From SURF-43 sp964628985 (lineage in GTDB: Bacteria > Chloroflexota > Dehalococcoidia > UBA2979), in NCBI GenBank assembly GCA_964628985.1, contig CAZVNJ010000007.1, forward strand, positions 1 through 64,000: a stretch of 64,000 bases of DNA, given 5' to 3'. Both the position numbers and the translations under genes were made by a program. The stretch's first letter is position 1. Every line of letters begins with the position of its first letter. Below, in pieces: positions 7,712-16,448 of the stretch. Below the pieces are notes generated by a model. The model was not told where the DNA came from, searched no databases, and worked only from the letters and a program-made list of their open reading frames with translations.

Positions 7712-9067
7712 TCAACCTCCAGTGACGGACCGGACGGCCGCCACCGTGGAGGCCACCATCTGGTCCACCTCGGCAGGGTTGATGCAGAGTGGCGGGGCGA
7801 ACAGGACGTTGTCACCCACCACGCGAGTGATGAGCTCGCCCTGCTCCCGCATGTGGCGCTGCACCTTGATCGCCATCGCCTCGGAGGCGTCATAGGGCGT
7901 GTTGGAGGCAGCGTCCCGCATCAGCGTGAAGCCGGCCATGAGGCCAAGCCAGCGGAGGTTGGTGACGTGTGGGTGGCGTCCGAGGGCGGCCTGCAGCCCC
8001 TCGCCCAGGCGCTCACCCATCGCCTGCGCGTTCGAGAGCAATCCTTCGTCCTCGAAGATCTGGAGATTGCGCAGGCCGACCGCGGAGGCGGTGGGGTGGG
8101 CTGAGTTGGTGTAGGCGTGCATGAAGCGCGCGTCCGGCGGCAGGTCGTGCAGCGCATCGCGGATCTCACCCGAGACGATGAAGGCGCCCATGGGGACATA
8201 GCCCGACGTGATCGCCTTCGCGATCGTGACGATGTCCGGGTTCACGCCCCAGCGCTGGAGGGCGAACCAGTAACCGGTACGGCCGAAACCGGTGATCACC
8301 TCGTCAGTGATCAGCAGCACGTCGTAGCGGTCGCAAATCTCGCGGACCTTCGCGAAGTAGTCGTCCGCTGGCGTCCAGACGCCGCCCGCGCCCTTCACCG
8401 GCTCCGCGATGAACGCCGCGACGGTGTCCGGGCCCTCGCGCTTGATCGTCTCCTCCAGCCAGTGTGCGCATTCGCCGTCGGTGTTCGGCTTGCAGTCACA
8501 TTCGAGGTTGTCGGGCTTCTTCGTGTGCACCACTTCCGGCACCAGCGGGCCGAAGTACTTCCAGAAGACCGGGAGGCCGGTCATCGAAGAGGCCGCGAGG
8601 GTGCCCCCGTGGTAGGAGCGCTCTCGCGCGATCATCTTTACCTTGGTCGGGCGGCCCTTGAGGTTCCAGTAGAACCGCGCCGTCTTGAACGCACCTTCGT
8701 TCGACTCCGAACCGGAGTTGGTGAAGTACACCGCCTCCATGTTGTCGTAGCAGAGGTCGATGACCTTCGAGGCGAGTTTGATCGCGGGGACGTTGGAGAA
8801 GCCGACGTAGTTATTCGTGAAGGCAACCTTGCGCATCTGCTCGGCGGCTGCGTCCGCGAGTTCCGCCCGACCATGGCCGACGGCGACGTTCCAGAGCGAG
8901 GAGAGGCCGTCGATGTAGCGCCGGCCTCGCAGGTCAGTCAGCCAGACGCCCTCGCCCCGGTCGAAGATCACCGGCTCCTGGTGGTCGGGCGCGTAGTACT
9001 GCGGGTGGAGCAGGTGTGCCAGGTCCTCGCGAGCAAGGTCGGCGTAGGCCTGGGGGTCGACGGTCAC
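7712..9067 (-). CDS. Class III (omega) PLP-dependent aminotransferase
   Basis: A 451-aa fold-type I class III aminotransferase. Landmarks are YIDGLSSLWNVAVGHGR near the N-terminus, FTNSGSESNEGAFK, the YHGGTLAASSMTG region, ITDEVITGFGRTGYW, and the PLP lysine in IAKAITSGYVPMGA. This family includes beta-alanine/pyruvate, taurine/pyruvate and putrescine aminotransferases. A Cys-bearing insert around LECDCKPNTDGEC is noticeable and may be a lineage trait. It transfers an amino group between an omega-amine or beta-amino acid and an oxo-acid such as pyruvate; the exact substrate cannot be read from sequence. It stands alone downstream of murE on the same strand. Confidence 0.85.
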   Translation of the reverse strand: MTVDPQAYADLAREDLAHLLHPQYYAPDHQEPVIFDRGEGVWLTDLRGRRYIDGLSSLWNVAVGHGRAELADAAAEQMRKVAFTNNYVGFSNVPAIKLASKVIDLCYDNMEAVYFTNSGSESNEGAFKTARFYWNLKGRPTKVKMIARERSYHGGTLAASSMTGLPVFWKYFGPLVPEVVHTKKPDNLECDCKPNTDGECAHWLEETIKREGPDTVAAFIAEPVKGAGGVWTPADDYFAKVREICDRYDVLLITDEVITGFGRTGYWFALQRWGVNPDIVTIAKAITSGYVPMGAFIVSGEIRDALHDLPPDARFMHAYTNSAHPTASAVGLRNLQIFEDEGLLSNAQAMGERLGEGLQAALGRHPHVTNLRWLGLMAGFTLMRDAASNTPYDASEAMAIKVQRHMREQGELITRVVGDNVLFAPPLCINPAEVDQMVASTVAAVRSVTGG

Positions 9068-9109
9068 GGACGGCTCCTCGGGAACCTCGAACGCTGGGGC
9101 ACGGCGAGT

Positions 9110-10648
9110 CTAGCCGAAGCGCCGGGCGATCTCCTCGCGCGCGACCACGCGGTCATCGAACGGTACCGCGCCGCTTGCGTACTCGATCGTCGTCTCGTGG
9201 CCCTTCCCCGCAATGAGGACGAGGTCGCCCGGCTGGGCGAGTTCGAGGGCTCGCGCGATAGCGGCACGGCGGTCCGGGATGCGCTCAAACTGTTCGCCCT
9301 CGACGGCGCCGGCGGCGAGCATCGCCTGCGCGATGTCCTCGATGATCGCCTCGGGCACCTCCGACCGTGGGTCTTCGTCGGTGAGGATGGTGAAGTCGAG
9401 CGTTGCAGCCGCCGATTCGCCCATGCCGGTCCGGCGCTCCTTGCCTCGCTCCCCCGCGCAGCCGAACACGGCGATGAGCCGGCCGTCAGTCACTTCGCGC
9501 AGGGTGGCGGCGGCCTTGCGGAGTGCCTCGCCTGTGTGCGCGTAGTCGACCACGACCGGGAATGGCGCGCCCGTGATCCGCTCCATCCGGCCGGGCACCC
9601 CGGCGCAGGCCGCAACGCCCATCGCCGCCGCCCCGACATCGATACCGAGCGCGGTCGCGCACGTGATCGCCGCGGCCGCGTTCGCCACGTTGAAGTCACC
9701 GGGCAGGCGGACGCTGCACTCGACAGACTCGTCCTCCTCGTCGGCGGTCATCGCGAAGGTGGATCCGTCGTCCCAGAGCATGACGTCCTCAGTCACCACG
9801 TCCGCCTCTGGGTCGCGCAGCGAGTAGGTGATCACACGGGCCTTCGTGCGGCTTGCCATGTACCGCCAGGCCTTGTCGTCGCGGTTGATCACGGCGATCC
9901 CGGGCGAATGGCCGTGCCCGCCGCCCGGCAGCATCTCGAAGAGACGGCCCTTCGCCTTTCGGTAGGCCTCGACGGTCCCGTGGTAGTCGAGGTGGTCCGG
10001 CGTCAGGTTCGTGAAGATCGCGGCGTCGAACTCGCAGGCGTCGAGACGGTGGAGGTCGAGGCCGATCGAGGTCGCCTCGATCACCGCATGCGTGCAGCCA
10101 GCGTCCACCATCTCAGCGAGGAGACGCTGGACGAACGGCGCCTCTTGCGAGGTGAGGCGCGTGGGGTTCGGAATCGTCCGGCCAGCGATGCGGCACTCGA
10201 TGGTGGTGAGAAGCCCGGCCTTGTGCCCGGCGCCCTCGATGGCGGCGAGCATGAAGAAGCAGGTGGTGGACTTGCCGTCCGTCCCCGTCACGCCGATCAC
10301 CGTCATCTTCTGCGCGGGGTAGTCCTCGTGCGCCGCGCTGACTTGCGCCAGCGTCGCCCGAGGGTTGGGGACGCCGACGACTGACACACCGAGCGTGTTC
10401 ACCTCGGCCTCGCGGCCCGCGAGGCAGACGAGGGCGACAGCCCCCGCCTCGACGGCGGCTCGCGCGAATGCATGTCCGTCCGCGCGTCCGCCCGGGATGC
10501 AGACGAACAGGTCGCCTGCCTCGACCTGGCGGGAATCAAACTGGATGGCGCGCACCGATGGGAGCGCAGCGCGGACCTCGGCTGTCACGGCCGGCGGCAG
10601 TCCGCGCCGCCAGTCGCCGCGTGGGGAGTCCAAGGGCGGTTGCGTCAT
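9110..10648 (-). CDS. murE: UDP-MurNAc-tripeptide synthetase MurE
   Basis: Mur ligase adding the third stem-peptide residue to UDP-MurNAc-L-Ala-D-Glu in peptidoglycan synthesis. The 512 aa show the N-terminal UMAG-binding domain (IQFDSRQVEAGDLFVC), the ATP loop GVTGTDGKSTT, the catalytic middle domain (NLTPDHLDYHGT, carbamylated-lysine region YRKAKGRLFEM) and the C-terminal domain (GCAGERGKERR, AGKGHE). Where DAP-adding enzymes read DNPR, this one reads DEDPRSE, so the third residue may be something other than meso-DAP. No other mur genes are in the window. Confidence 0.9.
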   Translation of the reverse strand: MTQPPLDSPRGDWRRGLPPAVTAEVRAALPSVRAIQFDSRQVEAGDLFVCIPGGRADGHAFARAAVEAGAVALVCLAGREAEVNTLGVSVVGVPNPRATLAQVSAAHEDYPAQKMTVIGVTGTDGKSTTCFFMLAAIEGAGHKAGLLTTIECRIAGRTIPNPTRLTSQEAPFVQRLLAEMVDAGCTHAVIEATSIGLDLHRLDACEFDAAIFTNLTPDHLDYHGTVEAYRKAKGRLFEMLPGGGHGHSPGIAVINRDDKAWRYMASRTKARVITYSLRDPEADVVTEDVMLWDDGSTFAMTADEEDESVECSVRLPGDFNVANAAAAITCATALGIDVGAAAMGVAACAGVPGRMERITGAPFPVVVDYAHTGEALRKAAATLREVTDGRLIAVFGCAGERGKERRTGMGESAAATLDFTILTDEDPRSEVPEAIIEDIAQAMLAAGAVEGEQFERIPDRRAAIARALELAQPGDLVLIAGKGHETTIEYASGAVPFDDRVVAREEIARRFG

Positions 10649-10701
10649 GCCTCGATCGTAGGGCGCCCGTTCAGTTCTGACCGGCGTGCCGAGCCGCAGG
10701 C

Positions 10702-10965
10702 TCAGGCGGTGAGCAAGGCGCTCACCGATACCGTCGCGGCTGCGATCGCAATCACAGCAGTGAGTCGCATCGCCCGACGACGTCTGCTCTGCCAGATCCC
10801 GGCTGCCGCTACCCAGGGGAAGAACAGCAGCCAGCCGGCTGCCTGGAGGACGCGCGGCAGCCGCCGGAAGCGGAAGCAGCCGTCTCTGAACGCGCCGGGG
10901 TTGATGGCGAGCATGGCGAACACCAGCCAGCCCATGACGACCATCGGAGTGATGACGTTGCCCAA
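10702..10965 (-). CDS. Small hydrophobic membrane protein (hypothetical)
   Basis: An ORF of up to 87 aa with three hydrophobic stretches (VVMGWLVFAMLAI, LLFFPWVAAAGIW and LTAVIAIAAATVSVSALL), the second and third separated by an Arg-rich loop. This is compatible with a two- or three-span inner-membrane protein. The start is uncertain: TTG at 10965 or ATG at 10944, neither with a convincing ribosome site, and the frame is open further upstream without a normal start codon. It lies 53 nt upstream of murE on the same strand and could be co-transcribed. I recognise no family. Confidence 0.4.
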   Translation of the reverse strand: MGNVITPMVVMGWLVFAMLAINPGAFRDGCFRFRRLPRVLQAAGWLLFFPWVAAAGIWQSRRRRAMRLTAVIAIAAATVSVSALLTA

Positions 10966-11085
10966 CGAGGCCCCGCCGTTCGATGCCGCATCGCTAAGAA
11001 CGGGAAGAAGCCCGGAACCCCTGCGAATGGCGCGGATTGTCGGGGATCAGGCCCATGCGGGGAAATCCCCAACGTCAGGCGGAGA

Positions 11086-11114
11086 TTGCACCCAGGAGTC
11101 GTGCTGTATATTTT
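11086..11114 (+). promoter_or_regulatory. Promoter of the first PPOX-type gene
   Basis: TTGCAC (11086-11091) and TATTTT (11109-11114) are separated by 17 nt; the overlapping TATATT at 11107 is an alternative -10. The A/T-rich patch is conspicuous. The 5' UTR that follows contains a GCGCCTG/CAGGCGC inverted repeat before the Shine-Dalgarno of the gene at 11182. Confidence 0.5.
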
Positions 11115-11181
11115 CCAGCGCCTGACGAATGAGAAGTGCCGCCAACAGGCGCGGCGCCGGAGATCTGAGTGAAGGAGCCCC

Positions 11182-11604
11182 ATGGCGGTCGTACTGCCCG
11201 ACGAACTGAAGAGCGCGATTGACTCATCCCGCGCGGACGGATTCCCCATCCTTTGGGCCTCGGTCGACGAGACCGGCCAGCCGACCATCGCGATCTACGG
11301 GTCGACCCATGTCCACTCCGACCACGAACTGGCGATCTGGCTCCGGAGCGAGGGCCGGGGCTTCCTCTCTCGCACGGGGAAGAATGCCAAAGTCTTCGGT
11401 TGGTTCCGGAACACCAACACGAACGTTGGCTGCCAGATCGTCGGTGAGGCGCGACGTGTCGACGATCCCGCCACGCGAGACCGCGTCTACAACGAGTCGC
11501 CCGAGGCGGAGCGCAAGCAGGACGAGGCGAAGGCCGGCGTCGCCGTCATCGTGGACATCGTCCGAGTGATGCAGCGCGGCCAGGTGATCGCGTCGCGCGA
11601 CTAG
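11182..11604 (+). CDS. Pyridoxamine 5'-phosphate oxidase-like split-barrel protein
   Basis: A 140-aa member of the PPOX/flavin-reductase-like split beta-barrel family: GFPILWASVDETGQPTIAIY at the N-terminus, then DHELAIWLRSEGRGFLSR and IVGEARRVDDPATRDRVY. Such proteins bind FMN, F420 or haem, and many are oxidoreductases of unknown substrate. The ATG start has AAGGAG 5 nt upstream. A paralogue follows at 11697 with the same motif order, so the pair arose by tandem duplication. True PNPx activity cannot be claimed; the protein is shorter than PdxH. Confidence 0.75.
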   Translation: MAVVLPDELKSAIDSSRADGFPILWASVDETGQPTIAIYGSTHVHSDHELAIWLRSEGRGFLSRTGKNAKVFGWFRNTNTNVGCQIVGEARRVDDPATRDRVYNESPEAERKQDEAKAGVAVIVDIVRVMQRGQVIASRD

Positions 11605-11696
11605 GCCGGCGAGGCCGAGGGCCCGCTCGACGCGCGGTCCTCGGCTACCCTGACCAGAACCTGAGACACACGCCCGCACGATCGAGGTACCGCACG

Positions 11697-12140
11697 ATGG
11701 CTGTCGAACTCACCGAGGAATTCCAGACGGCGATCAACAACGCCTTCACGGACGGCTGTCCGATCATCTGGACGAGCGTTGGCGCGAACGGACAACCCAG
11801 CCTGGCATTCTTCGGCACCACCCAGGTGTACTCCGACCATGAGCTGGCGATCTGGATGCGGACCACGAACCGCGGCTTCCTCACACGCATCGAGGAGAAC
11901 CCGCAGGTGGCGATGATGTACCGCAACGCGGCGGCACGCCTCGCCTTCCAGATCCACGGGGAGGCTCGGCGGGTGGATGACCCTGCAGTGAAGAAGCACG
12001 TGTACGAGAGCGCTCCGGAAGTTGAGCAGAAGGCTGACCCGGACCGCCTGGGCACCGCGGTGATCGTGGACATCACGCGGGTGATCCAGCGGGGCGCCGT
12101 GATCATGGCCCGCGACGGAGACACTGGGACCGCGGACTAG
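11697..12140 (+). CDS. Pyridoxamine 5'-phosphate oxidase-like split-barrel protein (paralogue)
   Basis: The second copy of the tandem pair, 147 aa, clearly homologous to the protein at 11182 along its length: CPIIWTSVGANGQPSLAFF, then SDHELAIWMRTTNRGFLTR and IHGEARRVDDPAVKKHVYE. In this copy PQVAMMYRN replaces AKVFGWFRN, so the putative cofactor-facing strand differs. It is separated from the first copy by 92 nt containing a GCCGAGG/CCTCGGC inverted repeat, and ends 21 nt before the convergent CoA-transferase gene. Confidence 0.75.
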   Translation: MAVELTEEFQTAINNAFTDGCPIIWTSVGANGQPSLAFFGTTQVYSDHELAIWMRTTNRGFLTRIEENPQVAMMYRNAAARLAFQIHGEARRVDDPAVKKHVYESAPEVEQKADPDRLGTAVIVDITRVIQRGAVIMARDGDTGTAD

Positions 12141-12161
12141 GGTGCTTCGCGGCGCTTCGGC

Positions 12162-13418
12162 TCAACCGCCGTAGCGATTCCCGATCACCTGTTCCGCCTC
12201 GAGCGCCGCGATCTCTGCCTCGCCGTATCCGAGCTCCCGCAGCACCTCCTGGTTGTGTTCTCCAACCAATGCACACGGCCGCTCGACCTCGGGTGAGTCC
12301 GGTTGGATACGCCATGGGAATCCCGCGAGGGTCTGCACGCCGGCATAGGGGTGTTCCACGGTCAGGAGCCACGATCGTGCAGCCAATTGCGGGCTTGCCA
12401 GCAATCCCGCATGCGGTGCGACGGATGCCGCCAGCCCGCCAGCCGCGGTGATCGCCTCGGCGACCTCCTCCGCGTCTTGCGTCGCGATGAACACAGAGAG
12501 CGCGGCGTCGACGGCTGCTCGGTCCCGCAGCCGGCCGGTGACCGTTGACCAGGGGTGAGCGCGGTGCGACCACTCAGGATGTCCGACCGCGGCGGCGACG
12601 CCCGCCCACTGATGATCGGTCTCAGCCGCGACGGTGACCCACGACTCTGACCCCGCGAGCCCTCCTGCCGCCCGGTAGCAACCGTGGGGCACCACATACG
12701 GGTCGGCGTTGCCGAGCCGCTGCGGGATGCGGCCATTCATCGTCCACTCCGCGTACAACCCGGGCAGTTGCCAGGCGAAGGCCTCCGCCTGCGAGAGGTC
12801 GATGAAGCAGCCGCTGCCGGTCTGCTCCCGGTGCCGGAGCGCGCTCACCACAGCGAAGACGAGGCCGACAGCCCCCGTCGCATCCGTGTGGTACATCGTC
12901 GGAATCTCGTCCATCGGTCCGCCGGGGTAGCCTCGGACGAATGCGTGCCCGAGCGTGGAGTCCAACCCGGAGCCCAGCGTCGCATATCCCCGGTACGGCC
13001 CTTCAACGCCCCAGCCCGGCATGGACACCATGATCAGGTTCGGGTTGAGCGCGTGGAGGCGCTCCCACGAGAAGCCCAGCTCGTCCATCGTGCCTGCGGA
13101 GTAGCCCTCGATGAACACGTCGGTCGCGCAGAGGAGACGGTCGAGCACCTGTCTTCCGGACTCGGCCCTGATGTTCAGGGCCATCCCGCGCTTGTTCCGG
13201 TTAGCGAGGTGATGCCCGGCGGACCGCTCGTACGGTGGGCCATCACCCGGAGCCGTCGTCCCCTCGCGAAGCGGCCGTGTGATGATCGGTGGGCGCGGAT
13301 AGGACTCGACTTTCACGACCGATGCGCCGAGGTCGCCGAGGAACGATGCGCCCATCGGCCCCGCCCAGACCTCGCACATGTCGATGACGCGAATCCCATC
13401 CAGGAGGCTGGTGGTCAT
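12162..13418 (-). CDS. CaiB/BaiF family (type III) CoA-transferase
   Basis: A 418-aa family III CoA-transferase, expected to move CoA between carboxylic acids through an aspartyl-CoA thioester. The N-terminus (GIRVIDMCEVWAGPMGASFL, then LGDLGASVVKVES) and NKRGMALNI match the family, and the catalytic aspartate is present in MYHTDATGAVGL (about D179). The C-terminal GEHNQEVLRELGY is also typical. The gene begins 6 nt downstream of a second CoA-transferase (13425-14627) whose catalytic aspartate is missing, so the two may form one heteromeric enzyme. The substrate is unknown. Confidence 0.88.
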   Translation of the reverse strand: MTTSLLDGIRVIDMCEVWAGPMGASFLGDLGASVVKVESYPRPPIITRPLREGTTAPGDGPPYERSAGHHLANRNKRGMALNIRAESGRQVLDRLLCATDVFIEGYSAGTMDELGFSWERLHALNPNLIMVSMPGWGVEGPYRGYATLGSGLDSTLGHAFVRGYPGGPMDEIPTMYHTDATGAVGLVFAVVSALRHREQTGSGCFIDLSQAEAFAWQLPGLYAEWTMNGRIPQRLGNADPYVVPHGCYRAAGGLAGSESWVTVAAETDHQWAGVAAAVGHPEWSHRAHPWSTVTGRLRDRAAVDAALSVFIATQDAEEVAEAITAAGGLAASVAPHAGLLASPQLAARSWLLTVEHPYAGVQTLAGFPWRIQPDSPEVERPCALVGEHNQEVLRELGYGEAEIAALEAEQVIGNRYGG

Positions 13419-13424
13419 CTCACC

Positions 13425-14627
13425 TCACATCGTCACGCCCGCGCGAAAGAGGGCGACCTGTTCCGCTCGTGTGTAGCCGAGCTCGCTGAGGAGCTCCTCG
13501 GTGTGCTGGCCGAGGTCAGGCGCCGGCCTCAGCCGCCACGTGCCGGCCAGGCGGAACGGCGGACCGGGGAGCAGGTGTGTCCCCATCCCCGGCTGCTCGA
13601 ACTCGACGTATGAGCCGCGCGCAACCGCCTGCGGATCGCGCAGCGCTTCGCTCACGTCCAGGAGCGGCGCCACCATCACCCCGTGCGACTGAAGTTCGGT
13701 GAATACCTGCTCGCGCGTCCGGCTATTGAGGTACGGCTGGAGATAGCCCATGAACTCGTCGAAGTGCTTCGGCTTCTGCGCCGGGTCGGTGAAGCGGGGA
13801 TCGTCGGCGAACTCGGGGTGCCCGATTGCCCGGCACAGCCTCCCGAAGAACGGCGGGGTTCCGGCGAAGAACGAGACGTAGCCATCCTGACAGGGCAGGT
13901 AGCCCGTGGGGTAGGCCGCCCGGGAGGGGCCCGCCGGTCGAGGCGTAGATGCCCCGGTAAAGCTCCACTGGACGAACCAACTGTCCACGTTGGCTGCGAG
14001 CGCCTCTACGCCGGCGACCTCTACGAGGCGGCGCTTGCCGTCTCGTTGTCTTCCCCAGATGGCCGCCGCGGTCACCGCGGTTGCGGTGGATGCCCACTGC
14101 AGCGTCGCTACCTCGGCGCTGTAGCGAAGCGGCTCCTGGTCATCGAACGAATGACGGCCCATCCGGTTGGACAGCGCGAACAGGGTGAGGTCGTTCTCGA
14201 TCCGGCCTGCGTGCGGGCCGTCGAGGCCATGTGGGGACATCGCGACCACCGAGGGCGCAGACTCCCCCAGACCGTCCAGCAACGCCAGCACTGCCTGCGC
14301 ACGCTCGGGCAGCAGGTCCATGACCAGCACGTCGCTCGATGCCGCCAGCGCTCCGAGGATCGCCTCGCCCGAGGCCGTGGTCGTGTCGAGGACGATCGAG
14401 CGCTTTCCGGTGTCCAATCCGAGGTGAAACGCTCCGAAGTTGATGTTGGGACGGTCCTCCGGGAACGGAGGCAGCCTGCGAAGAGTCCCGCCCGATCGGT
14501 CTTCGACCTTGATGACGTCGGCACCATAGTCGGACAGCGTCTTCGTTGCCCCGGCGACGGCGACCGTCCCGCCCACCTCGACGATGCGGATGCCCTCGAA
14601 CGGTTGTGGCGACGGTTGGGCGTCCAT
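13425..14627 (-). CDS. CaiB/BaiF family CoA-transferase, catalytic Asp not conserved
   Basis: A 400-aa family III CoA-transferase homologue: GIRIVEVGGTVAVAGATKTL, YGADVIKVED, GKRSIVLDT, and the C-terminal GQHTEELLSELGY. At the position of the catalytic aspartate (TDATGAVGL in the neighbour) this protein reads EVATLQWAST, with no aligned Asp. It is the upstream gene of a two-gene operon with the intact homologue at 12162. The arrangement resembles heteromeric CoA-transferases such as BbsEF, where only one subunit carries the aspartate. A lone degenerate enzyme is the alternative. Confidence 0.8.
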   Translation of the reverse strand: MDAQPSPQPFEGIRIVEVGGTVAVAGATKTLSDYGADVIKVEDRSGGTLRRLPPFPEDRPNINFGAFHLGLDTGKRSIVLDTTTASGEAILGALAASSDVLVMDLLPERAQAVLALLDGLGESAPSVVAMSPHGLDGPHAGRIENDLTLFALSNRMGRHSFDDQEPLRYSAEVATLQWASTATAVTAAAIWGRQRDGKRRLVEVAGVEALAANVDSWFVQWSFTGASTPRPAGPSRAAYPTGYLPCQDGYVSFFAGTPPFFGRLCRAIGHPEFADDPRFTDPAQKPKHFDEFMGYLQPYLNSRTREQVFTELQSHGVMVAPLLDVSEALRDPQAVARGSYVEFEQPGMGTHLLPGPPFRLAGTWRLRPAPDLGQHTEELLSELGYTRAEQVALFRAGVTM

Positions 14628-14867
14628 GGGCGCCCCAGACTACGCCGGAACGTCAACACTCTCGTGATTGAGACGTCCGTTCGGCCGGGTGAACGCTCGG
14701 TTGGGTGATCAGGCGGTCTGTGACTGAAGACGGTCCGAAGGCTTGCGCCCGGCGGGCGGCAGATCCGCATGCTCCGATCGGATGGGGCGACGCTGGTAAC
14801 ATCCGCGGCGCTGGTTCGAGCGATGGGTCGCGGACGCGATCTGCAACCGGCAGGAGTGGAGAAGCCG

Positions 14868-15959
14868 ATGGTGGGTGAGACCAACTCGGCCGCCCCTGTG
14901 GAAGAATTCGTTGGGCGCCTGCTAGAGGCGACCGTCGGGGCGATGGACATCTTCGCCCTCTACCTCGGGGAGCAACTCGGATACTACCGAGCGCTGCACG
15001 AAGGCGGCGCGGCGACCTCCGGGGAACTCGCGGCGCGGACAGGCACAGCGGAGCGCTATGCCCGTGAGTGGCTCGAACAGCAGGCGACGACCGGCATCCT
15101 CCTCGTGCAGGACGCGTCGGTCGGCCCGCTGGAGCGCCGGTACCTCCTCCCTCCCGGCTATGAAGAGGTCCTCGTCAACCCGCTGTCGGAGATGTTTGTC
15201 GCCCCCGTCGGTCGCTTTCTGGCCGGTGCTGCCGGACAGGCTCCGGCGTTGCTTGACGCGTACCGGAACGGTGGAGGCGTCTCCTGGGCAGAATTCGGCG
15301 ACGTCGCACGGACCGCCCAGGCTGACTTCAACCGCCCGTTCTTCACGCATAGCCTCGTAGCCGGATACCTGTCTCAGATCCCCGAGGTTGACGCAGCCTT
15401 GAAGCGTCCCGGAGCACGCGTCGCCGAGATCGGATGTGGCGGCGGCTGGGCCGCGATCGCCATGGCCGAGGCATACCCGCAGTGTTCGGTCGATGGATTC
15501 GACATCGACGGGCCTTCCATCGAGTTGGCTCGGGCGAACCTCGTTGGCTCCGCCGCGGGCGACCGCGTGCGGTTTCACCATCGCGACGCAGCAAGCGTCG
15601 AGATGGACACCGGATACGACTTCGTGTGCGCGTTCGAGTGCATCCATGACATGCCCGACCCGGTGGCCGTACTGCGGGCGATGCGCAGGTTGGCGAGGCC
15701 GGGAGCGCCTGTCGTCGTGATGGACGAGAAGGTGGGCGAGACGTTCGGAAACATTGGTGACTTCAACGAGCGGCTGTTTTACGGCTTCTCGCTGGCCGTC
15801 TGCCTCCCAGATGGGCTTTCTCACACGCCATCAGTGGGCACCGGCACCGTGATGCGCCCGGCGACCTTCCGTGACTACGGGCTAGCCGCCGGATTTGCCG
15901 GAGTCGAGGTGCTTCCTCTGGAGCACGACCTGTTCCGCTTCTATCGACTGACGGGGTAG
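14868..15959 (+). CDS. Class I SAM-dependent methyltransferase with N-terminal winged-helix region
   Basis: A 363-aa protein. An N-terminal alpha-helical/winged-helix part (about 1-100; GELAARTGTAERYAREWLEQ) resembles the dimerisation domain of O-methyltransferases. It is followed by a Rossmann SAM-binding domain: VAEIGCGGGWAAIAMA (motif I), VDGFDID, and the FECIHDMPDP acidic motif. The family methylates small molecules; the substrate is unknown. I chose the ATG at 14868 because AGGAGTGGAG precedes it; the frame is open upstream to 14769. It is divergent from the CoA-transferase pair, and the 240-nt gap holds only an extended -10-like TGGTAACAT near 14809. Confidence 0.78.
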   Translation: MVGETNSAAPVEEFVGRLLEATVGAMDIFALYLGEQLGYYRALHEGGAATSGELAARTGTAERYAREWLEQQATTGILLVQDASVGPLERRYLLPPGYEEVLVNPLSEMFVAPVGRFLAGAAGQAPALLDAYRNGGGVSWAEFGDVARTAQADFNRPFFTHSLVAGYLSQIPEVDAALKRPGARVAEIGCGGGWAAIAMAEAYPQCSVDGFDIDGPSIELARANLVGSAAGDRVRFHHRDAASVEMDTGYDFVCAFECIHDMPDPVAVLRAMRRLARPGAPVVVMDEKVGETFGNIGDFNERLFYGFSLAVCLPDGLSHTPSVGTGTVMRPATFRDYGLAAGFAGVEVLPLEHDLFRFYRLTG

Positions 15960-16036
15960 GGACCTCGACGAGCGAGGGCCAATGGGGAGCACCCCGGACG
16001 GCTCTAGGCGTTTGGCCGGTTCTGGTGAAGTGGGCT

Positions 16037-16416
16037 GTCAGGGGGCCTGTAAGCCGAATTCTGTACCGCGCCTCGTGCCCAACGAGGTGCGGCGGCGACC
16101 ATCCATCTAGGACGCCGGTTACCCGACGCCTCCAGCAGCCTACCCGGGAGCAGCGCCGGACACGCCCACGCTCCCCTATTTGGCCTTGCTCCGAGTGGGG
16201 TTTACCGCGGCCGCCGCGTTACCGCGACGCCGGTGCGCTCTTACCGCACCATTTCAACCTTACCGGGCTGTCCGAAGACCCCCGGCGGTATGTTTCTGTG
16301 GCACTTTCCGTCGGCTCACGCCGCCCGGCCGTTAGCCGGCACCCTGTCCGGTTGGAGTTCGGACTTTCCTCCCGCCGCCTCCGAAGAGGCGACCGGCGGC
16401 CGCCCGGCCCCCTGAC
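16037..16416 (-). ncRNA. rnpB: RNase P RNA
   Basis: About 380 nt read on the minus strand. The 5' P1 arm GTCAGGGGGCC pairs with the 3' GGCCCCCTGAC. Conserved core elements appear in order: GAGGAAAGTCCGAACTCC, CCACAGAAACATACCGCC, GGTAAGAGCGCACC, then GGTAAACCCC next to CGGAGCAAGGCCAAATAGGG, and finally the 3' ACAGAATTCGGCTTACA. This is the catalytic RNA for 5' tRNA (and tmRNA) maturation. A -10-like TAGGAT (16423-16428) lies 6 nt upstream of the predicted 5' end, which supports the boundary. Confidence 0.97.
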
Positions 16417-16448
16417 CATTCGATCCTAACCCACGCATCGCCGTTGGA

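Noticed and set aside
8117..10384. 755-aa plus-strand ORF
   Set aside because: It is antisense to the aminotransferase and murE genes, with His/Arg/Val-rich shadow composition and no domain.
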